Below are positions 52,693-64,000 of a stretch of DNA of 64,000 bases, one piece after another (the stretch's first letter is position 1; every line of letters starts with the position of its first letter). The notes beneath the pieces were generated by a model. It ran no database searches and had not been told where the DNA came from. It saw only the letters and a list, made by a program, of their open reading frames with translations. Origin of the DNA: Peronospora farinosa (taxonomy: Eukaryota > Oomycota > Peronosporomycetes > Peronosporales > Peronosporaceae). Position numbers and translations under genes: made by a program. The DNA is taken from NCBI GenBank assembly GCA_947646735.1, contig CANTFK010000766.1, forward strand, positions 248,001 to 312,000, in the 5' to 3' direction.

Positions 52693-54900
52693 ATGGTGGA
52701 CGTGAGCTGTCCTCCCATCAGCAACGGACTCTTGTCTGCCTTTACAATGGAAATAGACGACGAATCGTTGCGAATACCGACGCCTCGAGGCCCCTTATTC
52801 CTTGATTCGCTTAACGACGTCACTGTCGCTCGACTGCGACGTTATCACCAGCAGTGTAATACACGACTAGAAGCAACACTACGACTCTATAGAGAGCGTC
52901 AAGAGAATGATCGTCGTTCTCGTCTACGACGTAGTCGCAATCCATTGAATTTACCAAGATCAGAGCTGCCGAGAACATCAGTTTCTAGTCAAATTGCAGC
53001 AGTAGAAGCTCGACAATGGAAATTACTTCGGGAGAGCAGTGACATTAGAGTTTATCGTCACAAGACACGGCAGGAACGAACATGTACAGTACAGGCTATT
53101 GGTACTGTTCATGGGTCTCTTGAAGACGTTATGAACGGTCTGTATGCAGACTCGACGAGAACTGCACGGGTTTTGGAGACGCTCTTAAGTCCTCGGTCAT
53201 TAGATGCACGAGTGCTTCAGGTGGACAAAAGGAGCACAGAAATCAAGCCATTCCAGTTCTCAGGAATTGTGTGGATGGCGCTCAAACTCTCTGGACTGGG
53301 ATTTTGCAGACACAGGGATTTTTTGTGCTTTAAGCAAATGGATCTTATTAAAGACGATATGGGAGAAGAAATGGGTTACATGGTGCTGCATTCAATTGAC
53401 CCTTTAGCTGATGAGTTGGCTGTTTCTAGCTTTGACTCATATGCGCCAATGGGAGCCACGTGGCCTCCATTGAATTTAGCACATCAGACACGTAATCGCA
53501 GTTCGAGCTCGATTGGAATCAGCACGGACGGCTTTGTGAGAGGTTTCATCTCGTTGGCTATCGTGTTCAAGCGTGTAGACGATGATCGTGTAACCATGTT
53601 TGCCCATGGTCAATTTAATCCGGGTGGCCGTTTGCCGCCAGTGCTGGGAGACAACTGCATTGCTGAGTGGCTGACGTCCATGGCCAACACTGTACAGAGC
53701 GGCCAGGCCAAGAATTTGTCGCTCCTGCTTACAGGTCAGAGACAGTCGCTCAATGATCAAACCAGCTCCAGACAGCGGTGTGGTGTGTGTGCTGGTGCCC
53801 TGTTCTTTTGGGATACGCCACGGAACTGTCGGGGCTGTTGGAAACCATGTTGCCGTACATGCCGCGTGATAAAGCCGATATTCTGTGCTCACTATCATCC
53901 GAATAGAGGCAGCGCTGCTGGGGGGCCGTGTATGGAAACATTTTGTCTATCTTGTGTGTGCGCGGTGATTCCATCCGGGGCGACGATCAATGCTCGCTTG
54001 CTGAAGCGGCTGGCGAAAAAGCGCAAGCAGACACCCGTTTTTTCCCGTCTGACCATGACGGCGTCCTCGATCACGGACGGGTCGATCTTACAACAACAAC
54101 TTCAGTCGATTGCTGCGTCAGAAGATCTGCTGACGAATGCAGAAATGTCTTCAATCTCCGTGCTATCGTCATGCGAATCGGAGAAACACCAGCAACACCG
54201 ACTAGTTATCAGCGCTCGGCCGAAAAAGCGGGCCTATGTGCCACCTACGGGTCAGAAAGAAGATCAAAATGATGACGGAGGTATGGCTGCTGCAAGTATC
54301 ATGCTGGAAGTGTTGGAACACTATCAGGTCCGCCGTGCCGGCACGGCATCCGTCGTCTCGGGGGTATCGTCGACAAATGCTGGAACGTCCCTGCAGTCGT
54401 TCACGTCCACGGACTTGGGGTCGGCTTCGACCAACCACTTTAACTCATTGCAACTCGGACGCTACCCGTCCGGACATAGCCTGCTGGCCCACAATCAAAG
54501 TTTTCGCCAGCAAATTCCTTCTCACTTGATTACTGCCTCTGCGACAGCACGGCAGGGTCAAGTGTCACTAGAAAGATATGGTATTCAAGCCCAGAGCAGC
54601 TTTTGGCTGCCGCGCCAGTCTGTGCTGGTAAGGAAAGCGAAAGAGTCGTCGCCTCCGCTTGACGAAGAATACTACCAACGGCAGCTGCAAAACTACCTGC
54701 TACACACAAACAGTAGCCGCAGTTTAGCAAGTGTGCTGTCACGCAGCAGCTATGGTGGGATGCCACCGATGGTGCCTCAGCCATTAATCTTACAGGAATC
54801 GAATGTGCTGTCGGAGTATTGCAGAGACACACGAGCTGCAGTCAACTACTCGACGCCCAGTGGCCCACCGGATATGGTCATCTATCGCAGATTCAAGTGA
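52693..54900 (+). CDS. START-like and FYVE-type zinc-finger protein
   Basis: The 735-residue product has an Arg-rich N-terminus, a START-like lipid-binding domain (about 100-345; WKLLRESSDIRVYRHKT, then GTVHGSLEDVMNGLYAD, and LADELAVSSFDSYAPMG) and a FYVE-related zinc finger (about 358-425; CGVC, CRGCWKPCCRTCRVIK and a C-terminal CLSCV). The C-terminal 300 residues are Ser/Gln-rich and probably disordered. Oomycetes have a large family with this layout; members probably bind phosphoinositides or other lipids on endosomes. The canonical R(R/K)HHCR core is not conserved, so phosphoinositide binding is uncertain. The ATG at 52,693 is the first in frame; the upstream TTG-led stretch is not supported. 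Single exon. Confidence 0.82.
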   Translation: MVDVSCPPISNGLLSAFTMEIDDESLRIPTPRGPLFLDSLNDVTVARLRRYHQQCNTRLEATLRLYRERQENDRRSRLRRSRNPLNLPRSELPRTSVSSQIAAVEARQWKLLRESSDIRVYRHKTRQERTCTVQAIGTVHGSLEDVMNGLYADSTRTARVLETLLSPRSLDARVLQVDKRSTEIKPFQFSGIVWMALKLSGLGFCRHRDFLCFKQMDLIKDDMGEEMGYMVLHSIDPLADELAVSSFDSYAPMGATWPPLNLAHQTRNRSSSSIGISTDGFVRGFISLAIVFKRVDDDRVTMFAHGQFNPGGRLPPVLGDNCIAEWLTSMANTVQSGQAKNLSLLLTGQRQSLNDQTSSRQRCGVCAGALFFWDTPRNCRGCWKPCCRTCRVIKPIFCAHYHPNRGSAAGGPCMETFCLSCVCAVIPSGATINARLLKRLAKKRKQTPVFSRLTMTASSITDGSILQQQLQSIAASEDLLTNAEMSSISVLSSCESEKHQQHRLVISARPKKRAYVPPTGQKEDQNDDGGMAAASIMLEVLEHYQVRRAGTASVVSGVSSTNAGTSLQSFTSTDLGSASTNHFNSLQLGRYPSGHSLLAHNQSFRQQIPSHLITASATARQGQVSLERYGIQAQSSFWLPRQSVLVRKAKESSPPLDEEYYQRQLQNYLLHTNSSRSLASVLSRSSYGGMPPMVPQPLILQESNVLSEYCRDTRAAVNYSTPSGPPDMVIYRRFK

Positions 54901-56553
54901 GCTTTACCATGAGTATCTCGCGACGCGAATGTCGTGCCAAGTTGTTCAAACGCACTGAAGAAATGTTAATCTATCCTTGAAATGGAAGCATCGAATGTAC
55001 ATGTTAAAGCACTAATAATTTTTTGCAATTTTTTGGGGTTTTCATTTGTCTTGCAGTTGCTGTTTCGACCATCAACTCCAGCTCGACTTGACTTCCAAGT
55101 CAGTAGCTACGTCATTTCAAGTGGTTACTAGACCTGTCATTCTAGCTGAAAGCTTAAGCCAGACGAGTTGTTCGGATTGAAAACTTGTGTGCTCATTCGC
55201 GTTTAGTTTTTCATTTTTGTAAGGAAGTGGGTGGTGCCTCTTACCGTAAGGAATGAAGCCGCTGCAAAACCTGCCATTGGAATGGAATCTACCGCTCAAA
55301 GTGCTGTACTCTTCAAGACTAGAAATTCCAAAGGTGCTATTGATACGTAGTTTTCCTTTTCGCTGACAGTCATTTCACGCTTGTGTGCTGCCTCGAAGAT
55401 CACCAAAGGCAACAAACGTGTTGCTATCATCAGGTGATATACAAAGTCGGAACTGTGGCTTGTCGCTGGTATCTGGATTAAGTTACGCAAAGTCCATGTC
55501 ACGCATTCTCTGTTTTAGCAAATCAAGAAGTGTCACCTGATGCTGCAAGCTCTTGTGGCCATGAATACGTGTGAACGCAGGTGTCAGTATTTAAGATGCT
55601 GTGTACCAGGCAACTTTACACCATTTCGACGCAACACACGTCTATCCCTGCTGTGCTACGAATTCTTCCGTTTTAGTGCTCGCTTATTAGGAGCGGTGTG
55701 TCTCTTACGCTATTCCAAACTCTATCTACTTCTCTGAACGGTATATCTCCCAATAACCTTTACGGTTATCCTAAGATATTCTCGCGTATCTACGAATACG
55801 TGCGTTCCATTAGGCTTTGCTCACACGTCATTATTGCGCGGCGTTTCGGTATTAATTCCTACAAGTCCGTTATCATATTCTTTTCCATAAAATTATTAGG
55901 TATCACATCTTCTTGACGTCTAAGCCAATCACAATATTCAATATTATAGCCAACCACATCGTTTTTATTAAACCTTAAGCACTAAAATCGACTGGCTGGG
56001 GCGAGTTGCAACGCCGAGGAGCTCGACATTTTATCCAGTTTGGATTTGGAAACCACCCGACGGTATGTTGCTTGCTATTCTCTTCGTTTAAGACCTACGG
56101 ATCCCGATCCTCAATGTTCGTTCATACGTTCTGAGACGCCAGCACTTTCGACCCAAGTGATGTCCTGCCTCTTACCTCGAACTTGAAATTGAAAATCATT
56201 TTTGAGTAGAAAAGCAGCCGTCGCTTGCATGAAATCATTAGTGTCCTGCGTGTATCAAGGATCGGATAAGGCGTCAATGTGGGTTCTTTCTTCATGACCT
56301 CTCATTGGCTCCTCATCCGTAGGTATATGTATGACTACATGATTGTTCTTGCTTAAGACACCGCGTCGGTTCTTTTACTCAAAGTAGGAAAACAAGAAGA
56401 AAAAAAGAAGAGAAAGAGACGCATGAAAGGCGTCGTAGTTTCTCTTCTTGCCATTCTAATTGTTTTTAGTCTACTGAGTAGCTATAATAAGGCCGACGTG
56501 GGATGGTAAAATCTCTATGAGACTAACGAGGGGCCCTTTTGACTCAACAGAAA
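54901..56553. other. Long intergenic region, no gene seen
   Basis: Short ORFs only. A purine-rich stretch near 56,390-56,425 and the promoter of the ubiquitin-S27a gene should lie at its right end. Confidence 0.45.
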
Positions 56554-57103
<550 letters not shown>

Positions 57104-57647
57104 GCGTCATGTCTTCATGACAGTCATCGATAAGCGTTACCTGTTGTCGGTCTGGCTCGTGTGCAAGCTTTGTATATGAAATAGCCTGATGTCAATGCAA
57201 TGCTTTGGTTCCATCCATCAATACTTGTTTAATTATGCTACGCTTCCATTTCACCGGGATCGCAGTATAGTAAAAGTGAGAAATATCACTCTTAATAACG
57301 CTCTTCTTCTTGTGCCTCTTAAAGTTTGAAGGACGAAGACAACGGTGACTAGATATCAGCCTATTTTATGGTTACCTTAGCTTACAACGAGGGCTTTGAG
57401 TCCACTGAGAATTCTTGTGATTAATGCTTTGTAGTGAGTCGTGTCAATCAAGGTCTTCATGTCGTTTGCTTGTTCGAACTACAATGAAAACAACGTTTGT
57501 TATGCATTTAGGCCAAAGTGCATCAGTTTAAACGTCCTTCGATCATCAATAAGGTAAGATTGTTAGCGATTATATCATCATCCTGCTTTGTCAAGTCACA
57601 CTAGCTATGGTGAAAAACAACACTCGGATGAACAAACATGCTTATGA
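57104..57647. other. Intergenic, no gene seen
   Basis: Lies between the converging ubiquitin-S27a and desaturase genes; presumably 3' untranslated sequences. Confidence 0.45.
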
Positions 57648-58836
57648 TTAGTTCGCTTTGGCCTTGAGTTCCGAGAATGCGTGGGAGGGGTCATCACCAT
57701 TGGGGTCCTTGAACGTTGCCCCTTTTCCCTTCGACTCTTTGATCTTTCCCCAAATGTCCGTCGCACGCTTGCGGTCCGTGACTAGACCAATCATTGCCAT
57801 GATGTCAATAGTGAGCTTGGTGGGATTGAATTGTGACGTCATACCAAACTCGCTCGTCGCGTAATCGTATGGGAACTTGTGGTGCCAGTTGTGCCAGCCT
57901 TCCCCAATGGCCCAGATTGATACAAACCAGTTCTCCGAGGGTGGAGTGTTGTCATACGGGTGATAGCCATAGAAATGGGCAGCACTATTAACAAGCCACG
58001 TTGCATGTAGCACAAGCACGTAGCGCAGGAAGCCGAGAACAAAGAGGGCATTTTTCCAATCTTCTCCAGCGACCTGGACACCAACGAGAGTCGGGACGAC
58101 AAAACACATGAAGAGATTTCCCCATGGGTTGAGCTTTTCTTGCATCACGACGGTCCAATCAGCCCAGAGATCGTCGTAATTGAGTTTCGTACCAGCTTCA
58201 TGCACACGTGGGTCCTTCTTGACTAGAAGCCAGCCCATGTGTGCAAAGAAGAAGCCACGACCAGAATTGTGTGGGTCAGCTATCGTATCCGAGTACTTGT
58301 GATGCACACGATGGTCACGCGTCCAATGAAAGATAGTGCCCTGATTGGCCATGGAATTGCATAGCATAAGGAAGAATCGAAGAATGCCATGGGCCTTATA
58401 GCTCCGATGCGCCCATAGACGATGAGCTCCCATGGTAATTCCAAGACCCGTGACATAGTAGATAATCACAAAGGCTAAGAGCGTCTCCCATTTGCAAAAG
58501 AAGACACGGCGGAGACCTTCCAACGCACCAAGATGCACTAGTGACAAGTAGTAAAGCATAAACCAGTTGGCTTCTTTTTTAAATTGTGACAAAGACATCA
58601 TGATTGCCAATCTGAATTTACTCAATCTGCTTTGTTGGACACAAGGGCGTAGGTGACTGGAAATTGTAGAATGGCCATTTGAAAATGGAGTACTGAGGGG
58701 TGGGAATGCCAACGCCACCAGTACCGCCGGACCTTTGCTTTGAAGTACTTCCACCCTTTCTCTGGATATTTGACCTGACGTACTTTGACAGAGTACAGCT
58801 GATGTCATCGGAAGCTTGACGAATTAATCTTGTCAT
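57648..58836 (-). CDS. Acyl-CoA delta-9 type fatty acid desaturase
   Basis: Exon 2 (58,611-57,648) carries a complete membrane desaturase with the three His boxes: HRLWAH (about 123-128), HRVHH (about 160-164) and HNWHH (about 300-304), spaced as in stearoyl-CoA desaturases, plus GYHPYDNTPPSENW. Four hydrophobic segments flank them. An upstream exon (58,836-58,658) reading PQYSIFKWPFYNF can be joined in frame through a 46-bp GT-AG intron, giving 380 residues. The enzyme introduces a double bond in acyl-CoA at the ER, with electrons from cytochrome b5. No fused cytochrome b5 domain is present. The N-terminal exon is an inference; without it the protein would start at the ATG at 58,601. Confidence 0.88.
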
Positions 58837-59031
58837 TTGTATGACTTGGTGTGGATAGGGTTCTCGAGGATGCAGTGACGCGTTGACGCAAACGAATGAT
58901 GTCAGGAAGACTATAGTCAAGGCAAGTGAACGACAAGATACACTGCTTTAAATAGACAGGGTCGATCGCTGGTCGTGGAATGCTGGTGATAGGGTTGGTC
59001 ATGCCTTCTGCGAGTAGGTTCTACGAAATGT

Positions 59032-59343
59032 CTATCGATTCCAAAGACAAAGAAAGTGAGTAGCTACGATGTTCTGTCTTTTATTTCTGACAGAGGTCTC
59101 TTCTACTTTGCATGTCATCATCACGTCATCTCGCGCCCGACGCAGGTGTTCGTCCTGCTGAAGTTGAGGCGCGACACCCAAATGCCGCACAAGTTCATGA
59201 AATTTTGCGTGGGAGACATTGGATCCACGCACTAGTTGGTCGGCAGCCCATTCACTAAATCGAATCAACTCTTGCAGTCTTGCAGTATAATGCCCAAGAA
59301 AGCTCTTTCTGATGGAAGACTTTCCATCTTTTTGAGCCTCCAT
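59032..59343 (-). CDS. Hypothetical small protein
   Basis: A 103-residue ORF has a basic N-terminus (MEAQKDGKSSIRKSFLGHYT) and helix-prone segments (LQELIRFSEWAADQLV). No family recognised and no signal. The last 20 residues look less like protein, so a 3' intron is possible. Confidence 0.45.
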   Translation of the reverse strand: MEAQKDGKSSIRKSFLGHYTARLQELIRFSEWAADQLVRGSNVSHAKFHELVRHLGVAPQLQQDEHLRRARDDVMMTCKVEETSVRNKRQNIVATHFLCLWNR

Positions 59344-59533
59344 GGCACACCAGGTCTTAATCCTTATTGAAATAGTTTGCGCACCTACGCTTCTTGGGTG
59401 TTGTATAGCAGAAGCACTTCAACTTGCTCCCCAGACGTGAGAGTCGCGACACTTCATTCAATTTTACTTTCGTTCAAAATTCTAGTGCCGTAATCGTGTG
59501 CGTGCTGACGATGGCGTCATTGGTGTACAGATG

Positions 59534-60113
59534 TTAAGCAAGCAGTACTTCTTCCTTGTTGATGACACGTCCGAGTTTCGTGAAATCCGCTTCAGCGGGG
59601 TAGCTGCTGTCAAGCCAGAGGCAGTAAGCGTCATGATCTGACCACAAGCTCATGGCAAGCGTCATACCATTCGCCATGTGCTCGCCTATACGTACAAGTT
59701 TGCTCTTCGTAACGTAGTCGTTTAAACACCGAAAAGTTTCTTGGACGCAATACACATGGAATCGGTGTAGCAGTTCTTGTAGTCGCCGACTTGGTGCAGC
59801 CAGCGCCAATTGGTATCTAGCACAATTGACGTGGGCTCGGTTACACAGCAACCTGTCTTCGAGCATTGCTTGGAGGTGAGAGAAGGATGCACTTCCTTAG
59901 TGTTTGATTCCTGTTTGCTGGGCTGATACTTGGAAAGCACACAGTGCCGAAGCTGCAGCCACAAGTGCGAGACCGGGTGTCGAGGGGGTCATCAAAGGAA
60001 CTTGGTAGGTCTCTAAATTGAAGGGGTACGAGCCAGAGCCTGCTGATTGATAAATGAGTAGGAAGAAGAAACCGACAAGTATGGGCTGCGTGCTTGTCGT
60101 CCCGTGACAACAT
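59534..60113 (-). pseudogene. GH7 pseudogene with internal deletion
   Basis: The minus strand matches the ends of the GH7 gene at 2,380-3,774: 5' part (about 60,113-59,767) and 3' part (about 59,766-59,570). They are joined between bases 59,766 and 59,767, so KNCY is followed by TDSMCIASKKLFG. The missing stretch equals positions 2,698-3,549 of the intact gene, 852 bp or 284 codons, and includes the catalytic ELDIWE motif. The junction has no microhomology. An extra T near the secretion-signal end also shifts the frame. The upstream flank is intact and duplicated. Confidence 0.9.
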
Positions 60114-60385
60114 TCAGAGGCTGAAACGCAGACCGATCAGATTAAGCTAGCGTAGTCACACATAAGGGATGGTGCTTTATCCAACACACGCGATTTCACG
60201 TAGATGAAGACCGGAACTCAGGAAAACCAAGAAAACTTAGTTGATTGAGACCTCTTGTCAGGCGTGCTAGGCGTTAAACTTTAACCACAATTTCAGAGTG
60301 GTGATCGATATACGCGGGTGGTACTCATCGAAGGAACCTTCATGGTGATGGTTGCTACCTTGGCAACAAATATTCGTGCGACTAC
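59991..60385. repeat. Copy of the GH7 5' flank
   Basis: Nearly identical to 3,775-4,165. It now lies between the GH7 pseudogene and an inverted GH7 fragment. Confidence 0.85.
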
Positions 60386-60387
60386 GC

Positions 60388-60489
60388 CAACACCACACTA
60401 CGAAGGGCGGACTTGTACGTATGGGCGAGCACATGACGGATGGTATGACGCTTGCAATGAGCTTGTGGTCAGCTTACGCCGCTTACTGT
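60388..60489 (+). pseudogene. Inverted GH7 3' fragment
   Basis: The plus strand here encodes KGGLVRMGEHM and GMTLAMSLWS, matching the intact gene read on the minus strand at about 2,562-2,660. Its orientation is opposite to that of the pseudogene next to it. The sequence is about 90 percent like the intact gene by eye. Confidence 0.85.
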
Positions 60490-62423
60490 ATAAAACGACT
60501 TGTAATTGTAATGTCAGCGGCACCCGACGAATACGGTGGTGGCGGTGCCATACAATGCACCCGTTTTATTTCTTGTATCAACTACATACATGCTGAAATG
60601 CATTACTATAATGTCCTAAATTCGGAAGATGACTTGAAATGCAGACACACACTAGAAAAAAGTATCTATTGTAATTCAAATTGGATTGTATGTAAGCTCG
60701 CAATTGTTGCACACCGGCCACGGAGGAGTAAGGCACAGCGTGAAAGCAGGCGAGCTAAATTGACTTTGGCACCAAAAAAAGAACTGCTCGGATGGAAAAA
60801 CCAAGTGAACTTCTGTGAGGTGCTATCGAAAGGTTCCAAGCTTTTCCAAATGAAAATGAAAAATGTGGTAAGGTTTAATGTACTGCCACGTGTCAGATGC
60901 CAGTCATTTGTTTATGTTAATCTCAGGAAGCCATACAAGCAATGAGATATGAGAATAGTCTTGTGAACAACGCAAAATGTAATGAACATGTGCGACGTGT
61001 GAGAATCAGGAATCGAAACAAAAACGGGTTGCGCACTGATGATGGCTAAATTAGGGGCCTTCATCTCATCATGAAGTGTCGAAAGAGAGTATGTACCATA
61101 CGATATGTTGCGGAGTTACTCGACTACTTGATTTCAAATACCGACTTGCATCTCTCGAAAATGTGACGAGCTACAATTTTTCCGTAATGTAAAAAATATA
61201 AAACTTAAGTTGTTTACATGACACCAATATTTACAGCCACGATCGAAGTTGTGCTTTGTTTATTTGCTAGCTCGTACACTGCGTTTCTTATACGCTAGTC
61301 ATTGTTTAGAAACACACTATTCTTTCGCCTAAATAATGGTCAACTAAGAACGTTACACGAAGATCAATAATTAGAAAGCAAAAGACAGACGATCTTTATC
61401 AAAAATGAAAGAAAAAGCTTATGGTCAGTTTGTCGGTGCAGCATATATCTTTATCATTGACACATGCTCTTCCTTTATCTTTTAAGGCTGACCAGCAATT
61501 TTTTTTTCAACCACTTCCACATACATTGTCACCTCGGAGTCCAGGCCGTTTGTTGGCTCTCCTCGTGACATTTCACAAGCTACATCTTGATTAACAACTC
61601 CGGGTTTGCGCTTTTTCAGCATCCATTATCCTACAAATAAAAACATTGAAACAACCTGTCAAAGCGCCGGAACAGCTAATATCTGCAGACCAAGATGCTT
61701 CCGATTATACCCTTGCAGCGAGATGTCTACGTGGTAATCAGCCGCTGCCTTGTCCATATGTTGCAGTATCCACACAACGCAAAACGTTGTCACTGAAGAA
61801 CCTTAGCTAAAAGTCCACCACGGTTGGTCGAGCGTCCTTACAACGTCCACTAGCCACTTTAGTAAGTTAAGCGTCACGTGTTTCACCACGTCGTTTCAGA
61901 TCAGCGCTGGACCTGGTTTGAAGGCGGCAACGGCTATATTTGAGGTATAATTGGGAGTTGACAACAGTAAATGGCGTCTCGTGCTGAGACGAAGACCCGC
62001 TGAGCGTGAATGGAGCCACGCATGGACTGAAGGTTTGGACGAGACGAAAAGGACGCTGATGGGCTGAGCAACTAATAAAATGTGACATTTAAAGTACAGG
62101 CCTCCCTCCAAAACGCTATCCTCTGATAAGCTATAACCTCCGGTAGGTTATCAAATTTCATGTTCACCGAACTCGTTCTATATAAGTTATAGTCAGACAG
62201 GGCAATATAACTTTATATAATGAGTATTTTGCTTGTATTTTGGACGAGAAAACCTACTTAAGCCACATGTCAAGGGTAGTTTGGGTATGGGTGCGTGGCG
62301 AATGCCAGCTTGAAGGTCGCGGGAGGAATTTGTAAATGGCTTGAGGACTGGAATACATCGAGCAGGGAGCAGGTTTCACGAAGGAGGTTGGTCTTTTCAA
62401 TTCTGGTGAACTTGTCTGCGACA
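60490..62423. other. Long intergenic region, no gene seen
   Basis: AT-rich, with only chance ORFs; the longest frame on the plus strand begins in the GH7 fragment and has no family likeness. Confidence 0.45.
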
Positions 62424-63015
62424 GTAGACGGGCACTTCGTAATGAAGCTGCCACGTACTACGCGGGTACACCTTCAAGCAGCGCGAGGAAGCAGTTATAC
62501 CGTCTTACCTCTGCATGCGGTGGTGGTGGTGTTAGTCCGCGCTAAGAAGCGCTGTACCAACCTTTGCCGGTCGCTTTGAAGCGAACCGCGCAACGAACAG
62601 CTAAGACAAGAGCGACACTTACTACACACAGAAGCTTATACAGCTTCTCGTGCGCAGTGTGCGATGTTTAGTATATTCAAGACTGACTTATATTTAATGG
62701 AAATTAAACTAAATATAAGATTAACTACTGATTGAGTAATTATGCAAAGATTGGTTACGCGTCTCTTTAGAAACGTATCCTTACGTGCGAGATTAGAATA
62801 TTTCAAGCTCGCTGATGAAGTCTGTTTGAAGCGTCACCATGACGTCCAATCCCAACTGGCGTCATCCTCGTTGAATGTGAATCCATCCATGGATATCACA
62901 TTCATGAGGGTGGGTGCCACACCCAAGTGGCAGGCCTAAGGTACCTCGTACCCATTTAGGCCTTCCCGTTAAGTATCGGATCCTTAACGAACCGTGTAAC
63001 TGTTAGCTCGTTACA
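62424..63015 (-). repeat. LTR4 of the Gypsy-1 family
   Basis: Plus-strand start AGTAGACGGGCACTTC, end CTCGTTACA. It is the most diverged of the four copies but keeps the same hairpin series, with changes. It is followed by the family polypurine tract. Confidence 0.85.
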
Positions 63016-63180
63016 CCATCCTCCTCCTTAAGACGATATTTTACATTATGTAAAACATCGAATAAAGAAACAAAGCCACCGAAACGTGGAAAGGCTGATC
63101 GGTCGCCTTTAAAGGCGGCCATGCAGACCAACACCAAGCGCACGCGCCGCAATAATTCGCAGCTGTGGTGAAGTGCCAGG
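63016..63180 (+). pseudogene. Start of the Gypsy-1 antisense ORF, third copy
   Basis: From about 63,076 the frame reads KPPKRGKADRSPLKAAMQTN, then TKRTRRNNSQLW before a stop. Here the MPPKR start and the MQT segment lie in one frame, whereas the other two copies have lost one base. Similarity ends near 63,175. Confidence 0.7.
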
Positions 63181-63364
63181 GAAAGTTAGAGTTTAAGGGA
63201 AATGGAACAGGGAGCAAGAGAGTTTCTGGTCACTTCCCCGAGGGAGTGACCACGACCCGGCCTCGCGGATTTACAACCACACACCAGGCCCCGCCTTATT
63301 AAGAATATAAGGACCCAGACGTGCGGAGCCAGCACAGGCCCCAGGCCCCGGAAACAGGTTCCAG

Positions 63365-63428
63365 GGTAACAGGGCCCAGGGGTACAGGGGCCCAGGGGTA
63401 CCGGGGCCCAGGAGTACCAGGGCCCAAT
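63365..63428. repeat. 16-bp minisatellite, four units
   Basis: Four adjacent units of a GC-rich 16-mer (GGTACAGGGGCCCAGG and variants). Looser copies extend on both sides (63,300-63,480). It resembles in composition the repeat that flanks Gypsy-2. Confidence 0.88.
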
Positions 63429-64000
63429 GTTCGAGGGTGCAGAATCGGTACACAGAATATCGAAGAGTACAGAAAGTACGGGTACCAAGGAGCCAATTCT
63501 TCTTCCAAGGGGCACTACCCAGATCAAAGGGTTAAGGTTAGGCAAGAAAAATATACAGAAAATAAGATAAATAAACACACTCGAATTCGAATTACACGAG
63601 GCAGCTTTAAGCGCCCCTTCTAAGCTTCTCCGTCGCTTCACCTCTTTCGGGCGGGATAACCTTTGGCCCCCCGAAGTCCAGCAGGTGTTAGACGGCTCAA
63701 GCAACGCAAGTTGAACCTCAGGATAGTTGGCCTGAGGTGTCAAGTAAGTGTCAAGACTCTACGACCCGCTACAGGAAGCGGTTTCCCTACGGGGAAGAAC
63801 ACAAAGGGGTCCAAGGTCCAAGAACAGTCAGCCACCAAAGGGGTACGCAGTACCAGGTGCATCGCTCTCGACCAAGTTGATTGAGCCCAAGAAACCCGGT
63901 CCCAAGTGAAGTATATCCACTCGGGGACCACCAAGTCCAATGCTTATACAAAGACCAAGTCTTTAAGTCTTCTGCGTCAACCGAGGAGCAAGACTAGCCA
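63429..64000. other. Unassigned sequence to the window end
   Basis: Open frames on both strands are low in conserved content. Basic, Lys/Thr/Ser-rich translations on the plus strand (about 63,700-63,990) could be the start of another retroelement. Nothing is certain. Confidence 0.3.

Noticed and set aside
60352..60945. A 197-codon plus-strand ORF after the GH7 pseudogene
   Set aside because: Its first 45 codons are the inverted GH7 fragment; the rest is AT-rich with no family likeness.
63186..63743. A 185-codon minus-strand ORF with Pro/Gly repeats
   Set aside because: The repeats follow from the 16-bp minisatellite; no conserved protein feature.

Overview
The window reads as nuclear DNA of an oomycete (Peronosporales, i.e. 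Phytophthora or downy-mildew type). The evidence is short GT-AG introns in otherwise compact genes, a secreted family-7 glycoside hydrolase, a START plus FYVE-like protein, an LRR-kinase relic, and Gypsy, Copia and hAT elements of the kinds that fill these genomes. Species cannot be fixed from the sequence alone.

Layout. Positions 1-4,500 hold ordinary genes: prefoldin subunit 5, EMC6, an uncertain ORF and a GH7 cellulase-type enzyme. Positions 5,590-20,400 are almost entirely retrotransposon: a Copia relic, a minus-strand Gypsy element with both LTRs (Gypsy-1, 6,376-14,543), and a minus-strand Copia element with both LTRs and an exact 5-bp target-site duplication (15,487-20,384). Positions 20,500-26,400 mix hAT transposase relics with a broken V-ATPase subunit E copy and an apparently intact phosphopantetheinyl transferase. 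Positions 27,060-38,820 are again retrotransposon: a truncated Gypsy-1 copy, a minus-strand Gypsy-3 fragment, and a plus-strand Gypsy-2 element with paired LTRs that itself carries a nested solo LTR and rearranged 3' material.

Positions 39,600-59,400 form a gene-rich block: a membrane protein, a hypothetical protein, PEX7 (four exons reconstructed), an LRR-kinase relic, protein-L-isoaspartate methyltransferase, CDC45 (two exons), a DUF4833 protein, a mitochondrial-type protein, a START/FYVE-like protein, ubiquitin-S27a and an acyl-CoA desaturase. After this come a rearranged GH7 pseudogene duplicated from the locus at 2,380-4,165, a fourth Gypsy-1 LTR and a GC-rich minisatellite. The host genes are mostly unrelated housekeeping functions (chaperones, replication, peroxisome import, translation, lipid metabolism) and show no operon-like logic.

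The most unusual structures are: (1) a separate ORF region, antisense to gag-pol, next to the 3' LTR of the Gypsy-1 family and present in three copies; (2) a run of six consecutive hairpins inside that family's LTR, one of which shows a paired substitution between copies; (3) a 37-bp sequence repeated four times exactly at the reverse-transcriptase YFDD motif; (4) a Copia element whose primer-binding site matches the anticodon region of initiator tRNA-Met; and (5) a GH7 duplicate that lost exactly 852 bp in frame and gained an inverted piece of its own 3' region.
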